64,000 nt of DNA from Comamonadaceae bacterium OS-1. GTDB lineage: Bacteria; Pseudomonadota; Gammaproteobacteria; Burkholderiales; Burkholderiaceae_C. Each line of letters opens with the position of its first letter. The stretch's first letter is position 1. The notes beneath the pieces were generated by a model. That model ran no database searches. It was not told where the DNA came from and saw nothing but the letters and a program-made list of their open reading frames with translations. Of the stretch, positions 1-8,419 are shown one piece after another. Position numbers and translations under genes: made by a program. The DNA is taken from NCBI GenBank assembly GCA_027923965.1, contig AP026969.1, positions 2,046,001-2,110,000 of the forward strand, written 5' to 3'.

Positions 1-360
1 GCCCGCGAAGGCTTCGCGCAGCTTTTGCAAACGCCAGGGCACGACTTGGCCGAAATTGATTTTCTCGGCATCGAACGGGGCGGCCAGGGCTTCGGCGGCG
101 ATCCAGCCTTTTTCGAGCAAGGGCTCAAACGCCACCAGCAGCGGGTTGCCCGCAAAAGCCGAGCTGCCCATGTAAGGCGAATCGCCAGGGCCGATAGGGC
201 CCAGCGGCAGGGTTTGCCACAGCGACTGACCGGCGGTTTGCAGCCAGTCCACAAAGTAGAACGCGTTAGGTCCAAAGTCGCCACAGCCGTGCGGGCCGGG
301 CAGGGAGGTAGGGTGCAGCAGCACGCCCGAGGTGCGTTGGTTCAACAGATCAGAAGCCAT
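1..360 (-). CDS. malQ: 4-alpha-glucanotransferase (amylomaltase), N-terminal part
   Basis: GH77 disproportionating enzyme that transfers maltodextrin segments between alpha-1,4-glucans in the cytoplasm. The first 120 codons are present, read from an ATG at 360, and the gene runs off the left edge. The start of the protein (SGVLLHPTSLPGPHGCGD, then SLWQTLPLGPIGPGDSPY) is the conserved GH77 N-terminus that begins the barrel; the catalytic residues lie outside the window. It is 177 bp downstream of the TreS-like gene on the same strand, which fits a maltodextrin/glycogen-processing role. No convincing Shine-Dalgarno is visible at this ATG, but family conservation begins within the first ten residues, so the start is likely right. 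Confidence 0.9.
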   Translation of the reverse strand, partial: MASDLLNQRTSGVLLHPTSLPGPHGCGDFGPNAFYFVDWLQTAGQSLWQTLPLGPIGPGDSPYMGSSAFAGNPLLVAFEPLLEKGWIAAEALAAPFDAEKINFGQVVPWRLQKLREAFAG

Positions 361-434
361 GTGTTCGGTTCCGGTTAGTGTGTAAAAAAACATCAGGGCT
401 CAGCTCCCGGCCAAAGCCAAAAGATACGCCTTCC

Positions 435-525
435 AGAAACACCGCAGAACTGGCTTTGCCAGGCTGCTGGTGTTGCCCCCTGCAAGGGGGTTGGCGGAAA
501 GTGCGTAGCACTGTAGCCTGGGGGT
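435..525. repeat. REP-like intergenic element with three hairpins
   Basis: This gap of 177 bp between malQ and treS carries three short inverted repeats in a row: CTGGC-TTT-GCCAG (450-462), CCCCCT-GCA-AGGGGG (476-490) and GTGC-GTA-GCAC (501-511). The compact arrangement looks like a repetitive extragenic palindrome and could end or stabilise treS mRNA. I found only this copy in the window, so repetitive status is inferred from its structure and general resemblance to Comamonadaceae intergenic DNA. Confidence 0.4.
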
Positions 526-537
526 GAGCCAATTTCT

Positions 538-2232
538 TCAGGCGGCGAACCAGCTAAAGCCTTTGGGGGCCAAAGCAAGCACGCCCTGGGCCAGGTCTTG
601 GGCACCGAAGATGCGTTTCCAACCCGCTCCGGCAATGCTGGCGGGCAGGGTCACGTTCACCGCGTCATTGGACAGGTTTTGTACCACCAGCACCTGCTGG
701 TCCTTGGTGCCGCGCACATAGGCCAGGATGCGGTCGTCCAGCGTGGTCAGCGGCTGGAAGTTACCGGCGGCCAGGGCCGGATGGGCGCGGCGCACGGCCA
801 GCATGGTGCGCACGGCATCGTGGGTGCGGGCGGGCAGGCTGGTGGCATCGGCCAGTTGCCGGTCTACGCTCTCCCAGTCTACGGCACCGCGTACCTTGTA
901 GCGCGCGTCTTTGTAGCCGGTCAGGGCCTCCTGGTCGGCCTGGAACTGGTTGTCGTTGGGCTTGGCGAATTCGTCACCATAGAAGATCACCGGCGTGCCC
1001 AGCAGGGTGAAGCTGATGCTGAAGGCCAGTTGCACCGCCGCCGCATCGCTCTTGAACAGATCGACCAGGCGCGAGGCAATGCCTTCGCCCTGGCGGAAAT
1101 CCCACTCGGGCTGGTGGCAGTAGGCGGCGTGGATGGTTTTGCGCTCTTCGGGGGTCACCATTTCCAGCGTAAGCTCGTCGTGACAGCGCAAGAAAGAGAA
1201 CCAGCCGCAGGCATCCGGAATGTAGGGCGTGAAGTCGGTCGAGAGCGTGTCAAAAATCGGCTTGGCTGAGGCTTCGGCCAGCGCCAGGTAGATGCGTGGC
1301 ATCACCGGGAAATGGTAGGCCGCCTGGCACTCATCGCTGTCGCCAAAATAGGTGACCACCTCGGCGGGCGGCTGGCAGGCCTCGGCCAGCAAAATGGTGC
1401 CGGGGCGCACGGTGTCGAGCACGGCGCGGAAGAACTTGACGATGGCGTGGGTGCCGGGCAAGTTCTCGCAGATCGTGCCTTCTTCCTTCCACAGGTAGGG
1501 AATCGCGTCGGCGCGGAAGCCGTCCACCCCCTGCGCCACCCAGAACAGCAGCACGCGGCACATGGCCAGCAGCACCTCGGGGTTGCGGTAGTTCAGGTCG
1601 GGCTGCGAGTCGAAGAAGCGGTGGAAGAAGTAGGTGTCCGGGGCCTCGGGCAGGGGGTGCCAGTTGCTGGGCATCATGCCTTTGAAGATGATGCGGGCCT
1701 CTTTGTAGCGCTCGGTGGTGTCGCTCCAGATGAAGTAGTCGCGGTAGGGGTTGTCGGGGCCTTTGCGGGCTTCCTGGAACCACATGTGCTGGTCGGAGCA
1801 GTGGTTCATGGCCACGTCGAAGATCACGCGGATGTTGCGGCGGTGGGCCTCGGCCAGGAATTCGGCAAACGTGCCCTGGGCCGCGGCATCGCTGCCGCCC
1901 ACCAGTTCGCTGCGGATCTTGGTGTAATCGCTGATGTCAAAGCCAGCGTCGCGCATAGGCGAGTCCAGGATGGGCAGCAGCCACAGGCAGGTCACGCCCA
2001 GGTCTTGCAGGTAGGCCAGGCGGTTGGTCAGGCCCTTGAAGTCCTTGTTGAACAGGTCTACGTACAGCGAATACACCACCACTTCCTTGAACCAGGTGGC
2101 GGGCGGCGGCGGAGCCGCAGACTGGGCGGCGGCCTGCAGTTCGGCGAGGAAAGTGTCCAGCTTGTCGGCGTACTGGTCTTGGTAGAGCTGCTGCCAGAGT
2201 TGGCGCATTTGGGAGGTGCGGGTGCTTGTCAT
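538..2232 (-). CDS. treS: GH13 trehalose synthase-like alpha-glucosyltransferase
   Basis: Probably interconverts maltose and trehalose (maltose alpha-D-glucosyltransferase) in the cytoplasm. The 564-residue protein has all four GH13 regions: DVAMNH at 139-144, GFRADA with nucleophile Asp242, LLAEAC with acid/base Glu284, and RCHDELTLEMVT with His351-Asp352. The HDELTLEMVT run is typical of TreS. The usual Asn before HD is Cys350 here. Length fits TreS without a fused maltokinase. The ATG at 2232 has a clear GGAG 8 nt upstream, and a palindromic operator lies just above it. Downstream is malQ. Amylosucrase or another GH13 glucosyltransferase cannot be excluded. Confidence 0.75.
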   Translation of the reverse strand: MTSTRTSQMRQLWQQLYQDQYADKLDTFLAELQAAAQSAAPPPPATWFKEVVVYSLYVDLFNKDFKGLTNRLAYLQDLGVTCLWLLPILDSPMRDAGFDISDYTKIRSELVGGSDAAAQGTFAEFLAEAHRRNIRVIFDVAMNHCSDQHMWFQEARKGPDNPYRDYFIWSDTTERYKEARIIFKGMMPSNWHPLPEAPDTYFFHRFFDSQPDLNYRNPEVLLAMCRVLLFWVAQGVDGFRADAIPYLWKEEGTICENLPGTHAIVKFFRAVLDTVRPGTILLAEACQPPAEVVTYFGDSDECQAAYHFPVMPRIYLALAEASAKPIFDTLSTDFTPYIPDACGWFSFLRCHDELTLEMVTPEERKTIHAAYCHQPEWDFRQGEGIASRLVDLFKSDAAAVQLAFSISFTLLGTPVIFYGDEFAKPNDNQFQADQEALTGYKDARYKVRGAVDWESVDRQLADATSLPARTHDAVRTMLAVRRAHPALAAGNFQPLTTLDDRILAYVRGTKDQQVLVVQNLSNDAVNVTLPASIAGAGWKRIFGAQDLAQGVLALAPKGFSWFAA

Positions 2233-2240
2233 TGTATTTC

Positions 2241-2256
2241 TCCAAAGCGCTTTGAA
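2241..2256. promoter_or_regulatory. LacI-family-type operator upstream of treS
   Basis: TCCAAAGCGCTTTGAA is a near-perfect 16-bp palindrome with a central CG, the form bound by LacI/GalR-family sugar regulators. It lies 9-24 nt upstream of the treS ATG and just downstream of a possible -10 (TACAAT on the minus strand). Sixteen bases (AAGCGCTTTGAATGCG) recur exactly upstream of glgP at 13171-13186. The regulator itself is not in the window. Confidence 0.5.
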
Positions 2257-2311
2257 TGCGCGGCGCTGCGGATTGTACGGTTGCCACCGCGGGGGGGAAT
2301 ACGGGTTGCAC

Positions 2312-3208
2312 CTAATGCCGTGTGGGTAAACGTAACAAGCCTGTGGCCAGGGCTGTGCCGCACACCACCACCAGCCCGCAGCCCAGCATCCACGGGGTCA
2401 GCGCCTCGCCCAAAAACACCGCGCCGTACAGCACGGCAAACACCGGCACCACAAAGGTCACGGTCAGCGCCTTGGCCGGGCCGATATTGGCGATCAGCCG
2501 GAAAAAGATGATGTAGGCCAGCGCGGTAGACACCGTGCCCACCACCAGCAACGCGGCCCAGGCGTGCAGGCTGGGCCAGTGCGCGGGCCACAGCCAGACG
2601 GCGGGCAGGGCCAGGCCCAGGGCCGCCCCGATCTGGCTGCCGGTGGCAATCACCAGCGGTGGCACCGTGCCCAGAAAGCGCTTGGTGTAGCTGCCGGTGA
2701 GGCCGTAGCAGGCGGCAGCCAGCAGACAGGCCAGCACCGCCCAGCCGGGCGCGATGCCGTGGCTGTCGGGTTTGAAACTGGCTTTGTCCCAGGCCAGCAG
2801 GGCCACGCCGACGAAACCAATCACCAGCCCCAGGCTGCGCGAGGCGTTGGGCCGGTCGCGCAGCCACAGCCAGGCGATCAGCGTGCCAAACAAGGGCGTG
2901 GTGGCATTCAGAATGGACGACAGTCCGGTGGTGATGGACAGCAGCGCAAACGAAAACAGGGCAAACGGAACACCCGAATTCAGCACGCCGACCAGCAGCA
3001 CCGGCTTCCAGTGCTGGCGCAGGCCGGGCATCTGCCCTTGCCAGGCCAAGACGGGCAGCAGGGCCAGCGCGGCAATCGCTACCCGCAAGGCCGCCGTGGG
3101 CACCGCGCCCATCTCCATCGAGGCAGTGCGCATGAAGATGAACGACGCGCCCCACACGGCGGCCAGCAACACAAAATCAAAAACCCAGGGCTTGGATGCT
3201 GCTTTCAA
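2312..3208 (-). CDS. DMT-superfamily (EamA) permease
   Basis: Integral membrane protein of the drug/metabolite transporter type, predicted 298 residues with about ten hydrophobic helices in two EamA halves. Visible marks are FVLLAAVWGASFIFMR in helix 1, SSILNATTPLFGTLIAWLWL at the end of the first half, and ALAYIIFFRLIANIGPAKAL in the second. Substrate unknown. I chose a TTG start at 3208: it overlaps the ogt stop codon and has GGAAGGAG 7 nt upstream, while the longer frame would run through the ogt coding region in another frame. Translation is probably coupled to ogt. Confidence 0.85.
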   Translation of the reverse strand: MKAASKPWVFDFVLLAAVWGASFIFMRTASMEMGAVPTAALRVAIAALALLPVLAWQGQMPGLRQHWKPVLLVGVLNSGVPFALFSFALLSITTGLSSILNATTPLFGTLIAWLWLRDRPNASRSLGLVIGFVGVALLAWDKASFKPDSHGIAPGWAVLACLLAAACYGLTGSYTKRFLGTVPPLVIATGSQIGAALGLALPAVWLWPAHWPSLHAWAALLVVGTVSTALAYIIFFRLIANIGPAKALTVTFVVPVFAVLYGAVFLGEALTPWMLGCGLVVVCGTALATGLLRLPTRH

Positions 3209-3702
3209 ATCAAGACTCCTTCCAGCTGCAGCAGGGCGGTCTTGCGCTCCAGCCCACCGGCATAACCGGTCAGTGAGCCGTCCATGCCCAACACCCGGTG
3301 GCAGGGCACCAGCACGCTGACAGGGTTGCGCCCCACCGCACCGGCCACGGCCCGCACCGCGCTGGGCCGGCCCAGCGATTGGCTGAGCGCCCCGTAGCTG
3401 GTGGTGGCACCTCGCGGGATCTGCAACAGCGCCCGCCACACCGCCTGCTGGAAGGGTGTGCCGCCCGCCAGGTCCAGCGGCAGGCCGAAGTGGGCTGTGC
3501 TCCCGGCAAAGTAGGCATCCATGAAGGCCGCGGTTTGCAGCAGCAGCGGGTGCTGGGGGGTCCAGCGCCAGGCCGCCATGTCAGGCTGGTGGCGCTGGCC
3601 TTCAAACCACAGGCCGCACAGGCCGTGCCCGGTGGCGGCGGCCAGCATGGGGCCGAGGGGGGACGCAAAACGGGTGTAATCGGGTGTGTTTAGGAGTTTC
3701 AT
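3205..3702 (-). CDS. ogt: Methylated-DNA--[protein]-cysteine S-methyltransferase
   Basis: Suicide repair protein that removes methyl groups from O6-methylguanine and O4-methylthymine. The 165-residue protein has the invariant PCHRV active site with acceptor Cys134, preceded by the GxxAVRAVAGAVGRNP helix-turn region and followed by LTGYAGGLERKTALLQLEG, all standard for Ogt/AdaB. It is separated from the Ada-AlkA gene by one repeat copy and overlaps the DMT permease start by 4 bp. Together they form a small alkylation-repair group on the minus strand. Confidence 0.95.
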   Translation of the reverse strand: MKLLNTPDYTRFASPLGPMLAAATGHGLCGLWFEGQRHQPDMAAWRWTPQHPLLLQTAAFMDAYFAGSTAHFGLPLDLAGGTPFQQAVWRALLQIPRGATTSYGALSQSLGRPSAVRAVAGAVGRNPVSVLVPCHRVLGMDGSLTGYAGGLERKTALLQLEGVLI

Positions 3703-3710
3703 AAGAAATA

Positions 3711-3764
3711 GGCAGTTAGTGCTTATGTATTAAGCGTGAGCAGCTATCTTTTTTGTAGTTTTCA
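3711..3764 (+). repeat. Dispersed palindromic repeat, copy 1 (overlaps ada 3' end)
   Basis: Contains GCTTATGTATTAAGC, an imperfect form of the core GCTTAT-NNN-ATAAGC, followed by GTGAGCAGCTAT and a T-run. It fills the ogt/ada junction and covers the last codons and TAA stop (3730-3732) of the ada gene, so the C-terminal residues KKIAAHA are encoded by repeat sequence. Confidence 0.75.
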
Positions 3765-5271
3765 ATTTAACGGGCAGTTCGGCCCAGGCGCGCAGCACAG
3801 CGTAGCTGCGCCAGGGCCTCCAGGCCTGGGATGCCGCCTCGGCGGCCAGGCTGGCCAGGCGCACGTTCGGGGCATCCTGCACGCCCAGGGCTTTGTGCAG
3901 GGCCACGTCGCCTGCCGGAAACGCATCCGGCCAGCGCAGGGCGCGCATGGCGATGTACTGGGCGGTCCAGTCGCCGATGCCGGGCAGGGCTTTGAGTGCT
4001 GTGATGGTGCTGTGCACCGGGGCACCGCCGTGCAGGGCGAGCTGGCCGCCGTCCACCGCGCGGGCCAGTGCCAGGATGGCGTTTTGCCGCTGCTTCACTA
4101 TGCCCAACTGGCCCAGCGCGCCGCCGGTCAGTTGCGCCAGCACGGCGGCACGGGGGAACAGCCGGGTCAGCTCGGGAAAAGGCGTGTCGATGGGGTCACC
4201 AAACGCATCCACCAGCCGCTGCGCCAGGGTGCGGGCCGCGGCCACGGTGATTTGCTGGCCCAGCACGGCGCGCACCGCCAGCTCAAAGCCGTCCAGCGTG
4301 CCGGGCACGCGCAGGCCTGCGCTGTCAGGGAAGCGGTGCTGCAGCACGTGGTGGATGGACTGGGGATCGGCATCCAGGTCCAGCCAGGCACGCACGCGGC
4401 GGATCAGCAGCGGCAGCACGCCCTGCAGGCTGTCGCTGACCCGCAGTAGCACATGGTGGCGCGCGGGCACGAACTCGGCCTGCAGCCAGCCGGTGTGGGT
4501 GGTGCTTCCGACTTTGATGGAAAAAGTGCGGCTTGCGCTCATTCCATCGGCGTGGGTGGCTATTAATTCAATAGCATTGACCTGGCGCTGGGCCAGAAAG
4601 CGCCCCATGGCGGCCACATCGAAAGGCGGGCGGTAGCCGAGCCGGATGGCCAGGCCCTGTGCGCGTTCACTGGTGGAACCGCTGCGCCGCAGTTGCGAGG
4701 GGTTCAGGCCGTAGCGCTCCACAAACACGGTGTTGAAGCGGCGTACGCTGGCAAAGCCGCTGGCCAGCGCGATCTGCGCCACCGGCAACTGGGTGTCGGC
4801 CAGCAGCTGCTTGGCGGTGAGCAGGCGGCGGGTTTGCAGGTACTGCAGTGGCGAGACGCTGAAGTGGGTCTCAAAAATGCGCCGCAGGTGCCGGTCGCTG
4901 ACCCCCAGGCGGGCCGCCAGCGCGGGCAGGGCGCTGCCATCCTCCATGCTCCAGGCTTCGGGCTCGTCGAGCATGCGGGCGGCCTGGTGGGCCAGGATGC
5001 TGGTGGCATCCTGCATGGACCAGGCCAGCGCGTGTGGTGCCAGCTCGGGGCGGCAGCGCAGGCAGGGCCGGAAACCCGCGCTCTCGGCCTGCGCCGGGTG
5101 GGCAAAGAAGCGGCAGTTCTCGCGCTTGGGGGTTTTGACGGCGCAGACCGGGCGGCAGTAGATGCCGGTGGAGGTCACGCCGGTGAAAAACCTGCCGTCA
5201 AACCGGGCATCGCGGGTCTGCAGGGCCAGGTAGCAGGCGCTGTCATCGGTGCTGATTTCGGTCGGGGTCAT
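3730..5271 (-). CDS. ada: Ada-AlkA fusion: alkylation-sensing regulator / 3-methyladenine DNA glycosylase II
   Basis: Predicted 513 residues, with three modules. Residues 1-80 form the Ada zinc domain: Cys39, Cys43, Cys70 and Cys73 match the E. coli set whose first cysteine accepts methyl from phosphotriesters. An AraC-type helix-turn-helix follows (about 105-190, QIALASGFASVRRFNTVF). The C-terminal half is AlkA: an N-terminal fold, then the helix-hairpin-helix LPGIGDWTAQYIAMRAL and catalytic Asp in PAGDVALHKAL. It lacks the AdaB methyltransferase domain, which neighbouring ogt supplies. I took the ATG at 5271, where Ada homology begins; a 39-codon upstream extension has no family similarity. 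A repeat copy lies in frame at about residues 232-250, and another supplies the stop codon. Confidence 0.92.
   Translation of the reverse strand: MTPTEISTDDSACYLALQTRDARFDGRFFTGVTSTGIYCRPVCAVKTPKRENCRFFAHPAQAESAGFRPCLRCRPELAPHALAWSMQDATSILAHQAARMLDEPEAWSMEDGSALPALAARLGVSDRHLRRIFETHFSVSPLQYLQTRRLLTAKQLLADTQLPVAQIALASGFASVRRFNTVFVERYGLNPSQLRRSGSTSERAQGLAIRLGYRPPFDVAAMGRFLAQRQVNAIELIATHADGMSASRTFSIKVGSTTHTGWLQAEFVPARHHVLLRVSDSLQGVLPLLIRRVRAWLDLDADPQSIHHVLQHRFPDSAGLRVPGTLDGFELAVRAVLGQQITVAAARTLAQRLVDAFGDPIDTPFPELTRLFPRAAVLAQLTGGALGQLGIVKQRQNAILALARAVDGGQLALHGGAPVHSTITALKALPGIGDWTAQYIAMRALRWPDAFPAGDVALHKALGVQDAPNVRLASLAAEAASQAWRPWRSYAVLRAWAELPVKLKTTKKIAAHA
4521..4577 (+). repeat. Dispersed palindromic repeat, diverged in-frame copy in ada
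   Basis: The top strand reads GCGCTCATTCCATCGGCG then GTGGCTATTAATTCAATAGC, a diverged copy of the element. Read on the minus strand it encodes NAIELIATHADGMSASRTF in the AlkA N-terminal region, where E. coli AlkA appears about ten residues shorter. The reading frame is kept. Confidence 0.5.
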
Positions 5272-5381
5272 GCCTGGATGGTACGCGAGGCCCGCAGGGA
5301 GAGTAGCCGTTTTCGGACCTGTGGACACACTGCGAACCTGGCCGTTTTTCAGGCTGCAGTGTTCTCGGGGAAAATCGAGGC

Positions 5382-6263
5382 ATGTCACATCAAATCATGG
5401 AAGTCACGGGGTCTGATTGGGAGGGCCGCCAGCCGGTGCAAGTCTTGACCGACACCCTGGAGAGCGGCGGCGTGCTGTATTTTCCGGCGCTGGCGTTTAC
5501 GCTGCTACCCGATGAACTGCCGCTGCTGCGGCCCGACGTGCGGGCCCCCAAATCGCGCAACATCAGCCAGCCCGCGCACGGTGTGGTCAAGGGGGCCGTG
5601 GGCTCCACCGGGGAAATGGCCACCCTGAGCGCCATGATGCAGCGCTTTCGCCGCCAGGCGGTGCAGCTGGTGCACGGCCTGTTTCCCCGCTACAGCGCCC
5701 ATTTGCGGCTGGAGCCCACCAGCTATCGCCCTACCGAGGTGGCCACGCGCACCCAGTCGTGGCGGGCCGACGACAAGCGCCTGCACGTGGACGCGTTCCC
5801 GTCGCGGCCCAACCGGGGCGAGCGGATTTTGCGGGTGTTCAGCAACATCAACCCGCAGCAGCAGCCCCGGGTGTGGCGCGTGGGCGAGCCGTTCGAGGCC
5901 ATGGCCCAGCAGTTTTTGCCCCTGATTCCGGGCTACCGTCCTTGGGAGGTACAGCTGTTGCGCGGCCTGGGCATCACCAAATCGCTGCGCAGCGAGTACG
6001 ACCACATGATGTTGCAACTGCACGACCACTTGAAGCGCGACATGAATTACCAGAAGAACGCGCCGCAAACGGTGGCCGAGTTTGCGGCGGGCAGCACCTG
6101 GATATGTTTCTCTGACCAGACCCTGCACGCCGTGCTGGGCGGCCAGTACATGATGGAACAGACATTCTTTATGCCGCCCCAGCACCAGTACCGGCCTGAC
6201 CAAAGCCCGTTGGGCATTTTGACCCGTTTGGCCGGGCACCCCTTGCAGGGCGCACCCCTTTAA
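5382..6263 (+). CDS. kdoO: Kdo 3-hydroxylase (Fe(II)/2-oxoglutarate dioxygenase)
   Basis: Predicted to hydroxylate the Kdo sugar of the lipopolysaccharide inner core at C-3. The 293-residue protein carries the dioxygenase facial triad as LHVDAFPSRP (His135, Asp137) and a distal His249 in FSDQTLHAVLGG; GERILRVFSNINP follows the HxD loop. Overall length and motif order fit the Burkholderiales KdoO family. It diverges from ada, and its stop overlaps the glgX stop by 4 bp. GAAAAT lies exactly 6 nt before the ATG, so the mRNA may be leaderless; a second ATG at 5397 is an alternative start. WaaA, which adds Kdo, is encoded 14 kb away. Confidence 0.85.
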   Translation: MSHQIMEVTGSDWEGRQPVQVLTDTLESGGVLYFPALAFTLLPDELPLLRPDVRAPKSRNISQPAHGVVKGAVGSTGEMATLSAMMQRFRRQAVQLVHGLFPRYSAHLRLEPTSYRPTEVATRTQSWRADDKRLHVDAFPSRPNRGERILRVFSNINPQQQPRVWRVGEPFEAMAQQFLPLIPGYRPWEVQLLRGLGITKSLRSEYDHMMLQLHDHLKRDMNYQKNAPQTVAEFAAGSTWICFSDQTLHAVLGGQYMMEQTFFMPPQHQYRPDQSPLGILTRLAGHPLQGAPL

Positions 6264-8419
6264 ATCGACAGGCCTGCGCCCTTGGCGGCCAGCAGCACCA
6301 GGCTGTTGGCGGGCAGCGGAAAGATGTCTTTGCCCTTGCCAACCCAGCCACCCAGACCAAGCGGATGGGTGCTGTCCAGTACCACCTGCCACTGGCCGGC
6401 AGGCAGCAGAAAGGGGTCGATGGTGTTGCCTGCGTTGACCAGTAGCAACAGCGGGGCCTTGGCCTTGCCGGGTTTGCCGATCAGGCAACCCAGTGCCCGG
6501 TAGTGCGGGTCGCGCCAGGCATCGCCTTCCAGGGGCACGCCGCTGCCGCGCAGCCAGGACAAATCCGGCAAGCCTTGCACGTCGGCCACGCCGCTGTACC
6601 AGTGGTTGGCAAAGGGCAGAGCCTGGCGGCGCAGGGCGATGACGCGGCGGGTGAAGGCAATGAGGCTTTCATCTGCGGCGGCCCAGTCGATCCAGGTGGT
6701 CGGGTTGTCCTGGCAATAAGGGTTGTTGTTGCCGCCCTGGGTATGGCCTAATTCGTCGCCTGCGCAGATCAGTGGTGTGCCTTGCGCTAGCAAAGTGGTA
6801 GCAAGCAGGGCGCGTTGCAGATTGCCGCGCAAGATGGTGACGCCCGGGTTGTCGCTGGGGCCTTCGGCACCGCAATTGAAGTTGAGGTTGTGGCCGTGGC
6901 CGTCGCGGTTGTCTTCCAGGTTGGCCAGGTTGTGGCGCTCGTTGTAGCTGAGCAGGTCGCGCAGGGTGAAGCCGTCGTGCGACACCACGTAGTTCACCGA
7001 CTCGGCCGGGGCGCGCTGGCGTGGCTGGTACATGTCGCTGGAGCCGCACAGGCGCTGGGCCATGTCGGCGCGGGTGTTTTCGGCCATGGGCGCACCTGCG
7101 GCGGCGGCGGTCTGGATCCAGAAACCGCGCATGCTGTCGCGGAAGTGGTCGTTCCATTCCAGCCAGCCGCGGGGGAAACCGCCGGTCTGGTAGCCGCCGG
7201 GGCCGATGTCCCAGGGCTCGGCCACCATCTTCACGCGCGAGAGCACCGGGTCTTGGGCCACGGCGGTGAAAAAGGCACTCTTGCGGTCAAAACCCGTGTC
7301 GGTGCGGCCCAGCACCGGGGCCAGATCGAATCGAAAGCCGTCCACGTGCATTTCGCCCACCCAGTAACGCAGACTGTCCAGCACCATTTGCAGCACGCGC
7401 GGCTCGCGCACGTCGACGGTGTTGCCGCAGCCGGAGTAGTTTTCGTAGAAAGCCGGGGCTTCGGGTGGCAGGCGGTAGTAGCTGGCGTTGTCCAGGCCGC
7501 GGAAACTGATGGTTGGGCCACCATCACCGGCTTCGGCCGTGTGGTTGTAGACCACGTCCAGCAGCACTTCCAGCTCGGCGGCGTGCAGGGTTTTGACCAT
7601 GGCGCGGAACTCGTCGCGGGGCGAGACACCGTCCACACCACTGGCCAGCCGCGGGTCTACGGCAAAAAATCCCAGCGTGTTGTAGCCCCAGTAGTTGCTC
7701 AGGCCCATGCCGCTCAGGCGTTCTTCGCTGAGCGAATACTGCACCGGCAACAGGCTGATGGCGGTGATGCCGAGCTGCTTCAGGTGGTTCACCGAGGCGG
7801 GGTGGGCCAAACCGGCAAAGGTGCCGCGCAGGGCGGGAGGGATGTTTTCGTTCAGCTTGGAGAAGCCTTTGACGTGGCATTCGTAGAACACCGAATCCGC
7901 CAGCGGCACGCGCGGGGCCTTGTCACCGGCCCAGTCGAACTGGTCGAAGGTGACGCGGGCTTTGAGCGCCAGGTCGGCGTTGTCACGGGTGTCCATGTGG
8001 CGCGGGTGCAGCCGGTCGCCCGCAAAATGCTCGTCGCGCCATTCAAACTGGCCCACGATGTCGCGGGCGTAGGGGTCGAGCAGTAGCTTGGATGCATCAA
8101 AACGGTGCCCCCGGTCGGGCCGCCAGGGACCGTGGGCCCGCAAACCGTACACCAGACCGGGCTGGGCCCCCGGCAGGTAGCCGTGCCACACGTCGCTGGT
8201 ATGGGCGGGCAGGCGGAACCGGGCGATCTCGTGCTGGCCGCTGGGGTCAAAGATGCACAGGTCCATGGCCTGGGCGTGGGCAGAAAACACCGCGAAATTG
8301 ATGCCGGTGCCGTCAAAGCTGGCACCCAGCGGCCAGGGCTGACCGTCTTGCATTTCGGGCAGGGCAGGGCGACCGGGAGGGGCCGCGAGAGGGGCAGAGG
8401 CAGTTATCAGGCTTTCCAT
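6260..8419 (-). CDS. glgX: Glycogen debranching enzyme (isoamylase type)
   Basis: Hydrolyses alpha-1,6 branches of phosphorylase-trimmed glycogen. The 719-residue protein has an N-terminal CBM48 region (about 25-130) and a GH13 barrel: [27 protein letters not shown] with the nucleophile Asp, [18 protein letters not shown] with the acid Glu, and [15 protein letters not shown]. This set is diagnostic for GlgX/TreX. The start overlaps the glgB stop by 13 bp, so glgB and glgX are co-transcribed and probably translationally coupled; the stop overlaps convergent kdoO. Confidence 0.95.
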   Translation of the reverse strand: MESLITASAPLAAPPGRPALPEMQDGQPWPLGASFDGTGINFAVFSAHAQAMDLCIFDPSGQHEIARFRLPAHTSDVWHGYLPGAQPGLVYGLRAHGPWRPDRGHRFDASKLLLDPYARDIVGQFEWRDEHFAGDRLHPRHMDTRDNADLALKARVTFDQFDWAGDKAPRVPLADSVFYECHVKGFSKLNENIPPALRGTFAGLAHPASVNHLKQLGITAISLLPVQYSLSEERLSGMGLSNYWGYNTLGFFAVDPRLASGVDGVSPRDEFRAMVKTLHAAELEVLLDVVYNHTAEAGDGGPTISFRGLDNASYYRLPPEAPAFYENYSGCGNTVDVREPRVLQMVLDSLRYWVGEMHVDGFRFDLAPVLGRTDTGFDRKSAFFTAVAQDPVLSRVKMVAEPWDIGPGGYQTGGFPRGWLEWNDHFRDSMRGFWIQTAAAAGAPMAENTRADMAQRLCGSSDMYQPRQRAPAESVNYVVSHDGFTLRDLLSYNERHNLANLEDNRDGHGHNLNFNCGAEGPSDNPGVTILRGNLQRALLATTLLAQGTPLICAGDELGHTQGGNNNPYCQDNPTTWIDWAAADESLIAFTRRVIALRRQALPFANHWYSGVADVQGLPDLSWLRGSGVPLEGDAWRDPHYRALGCLIGKPGKAKAPLLLLVNAGNTIDPFLLPAGQWQVVLDSTHPLGLGGWVGKGKDIFPLPANSLVLLAAKGAGLSI

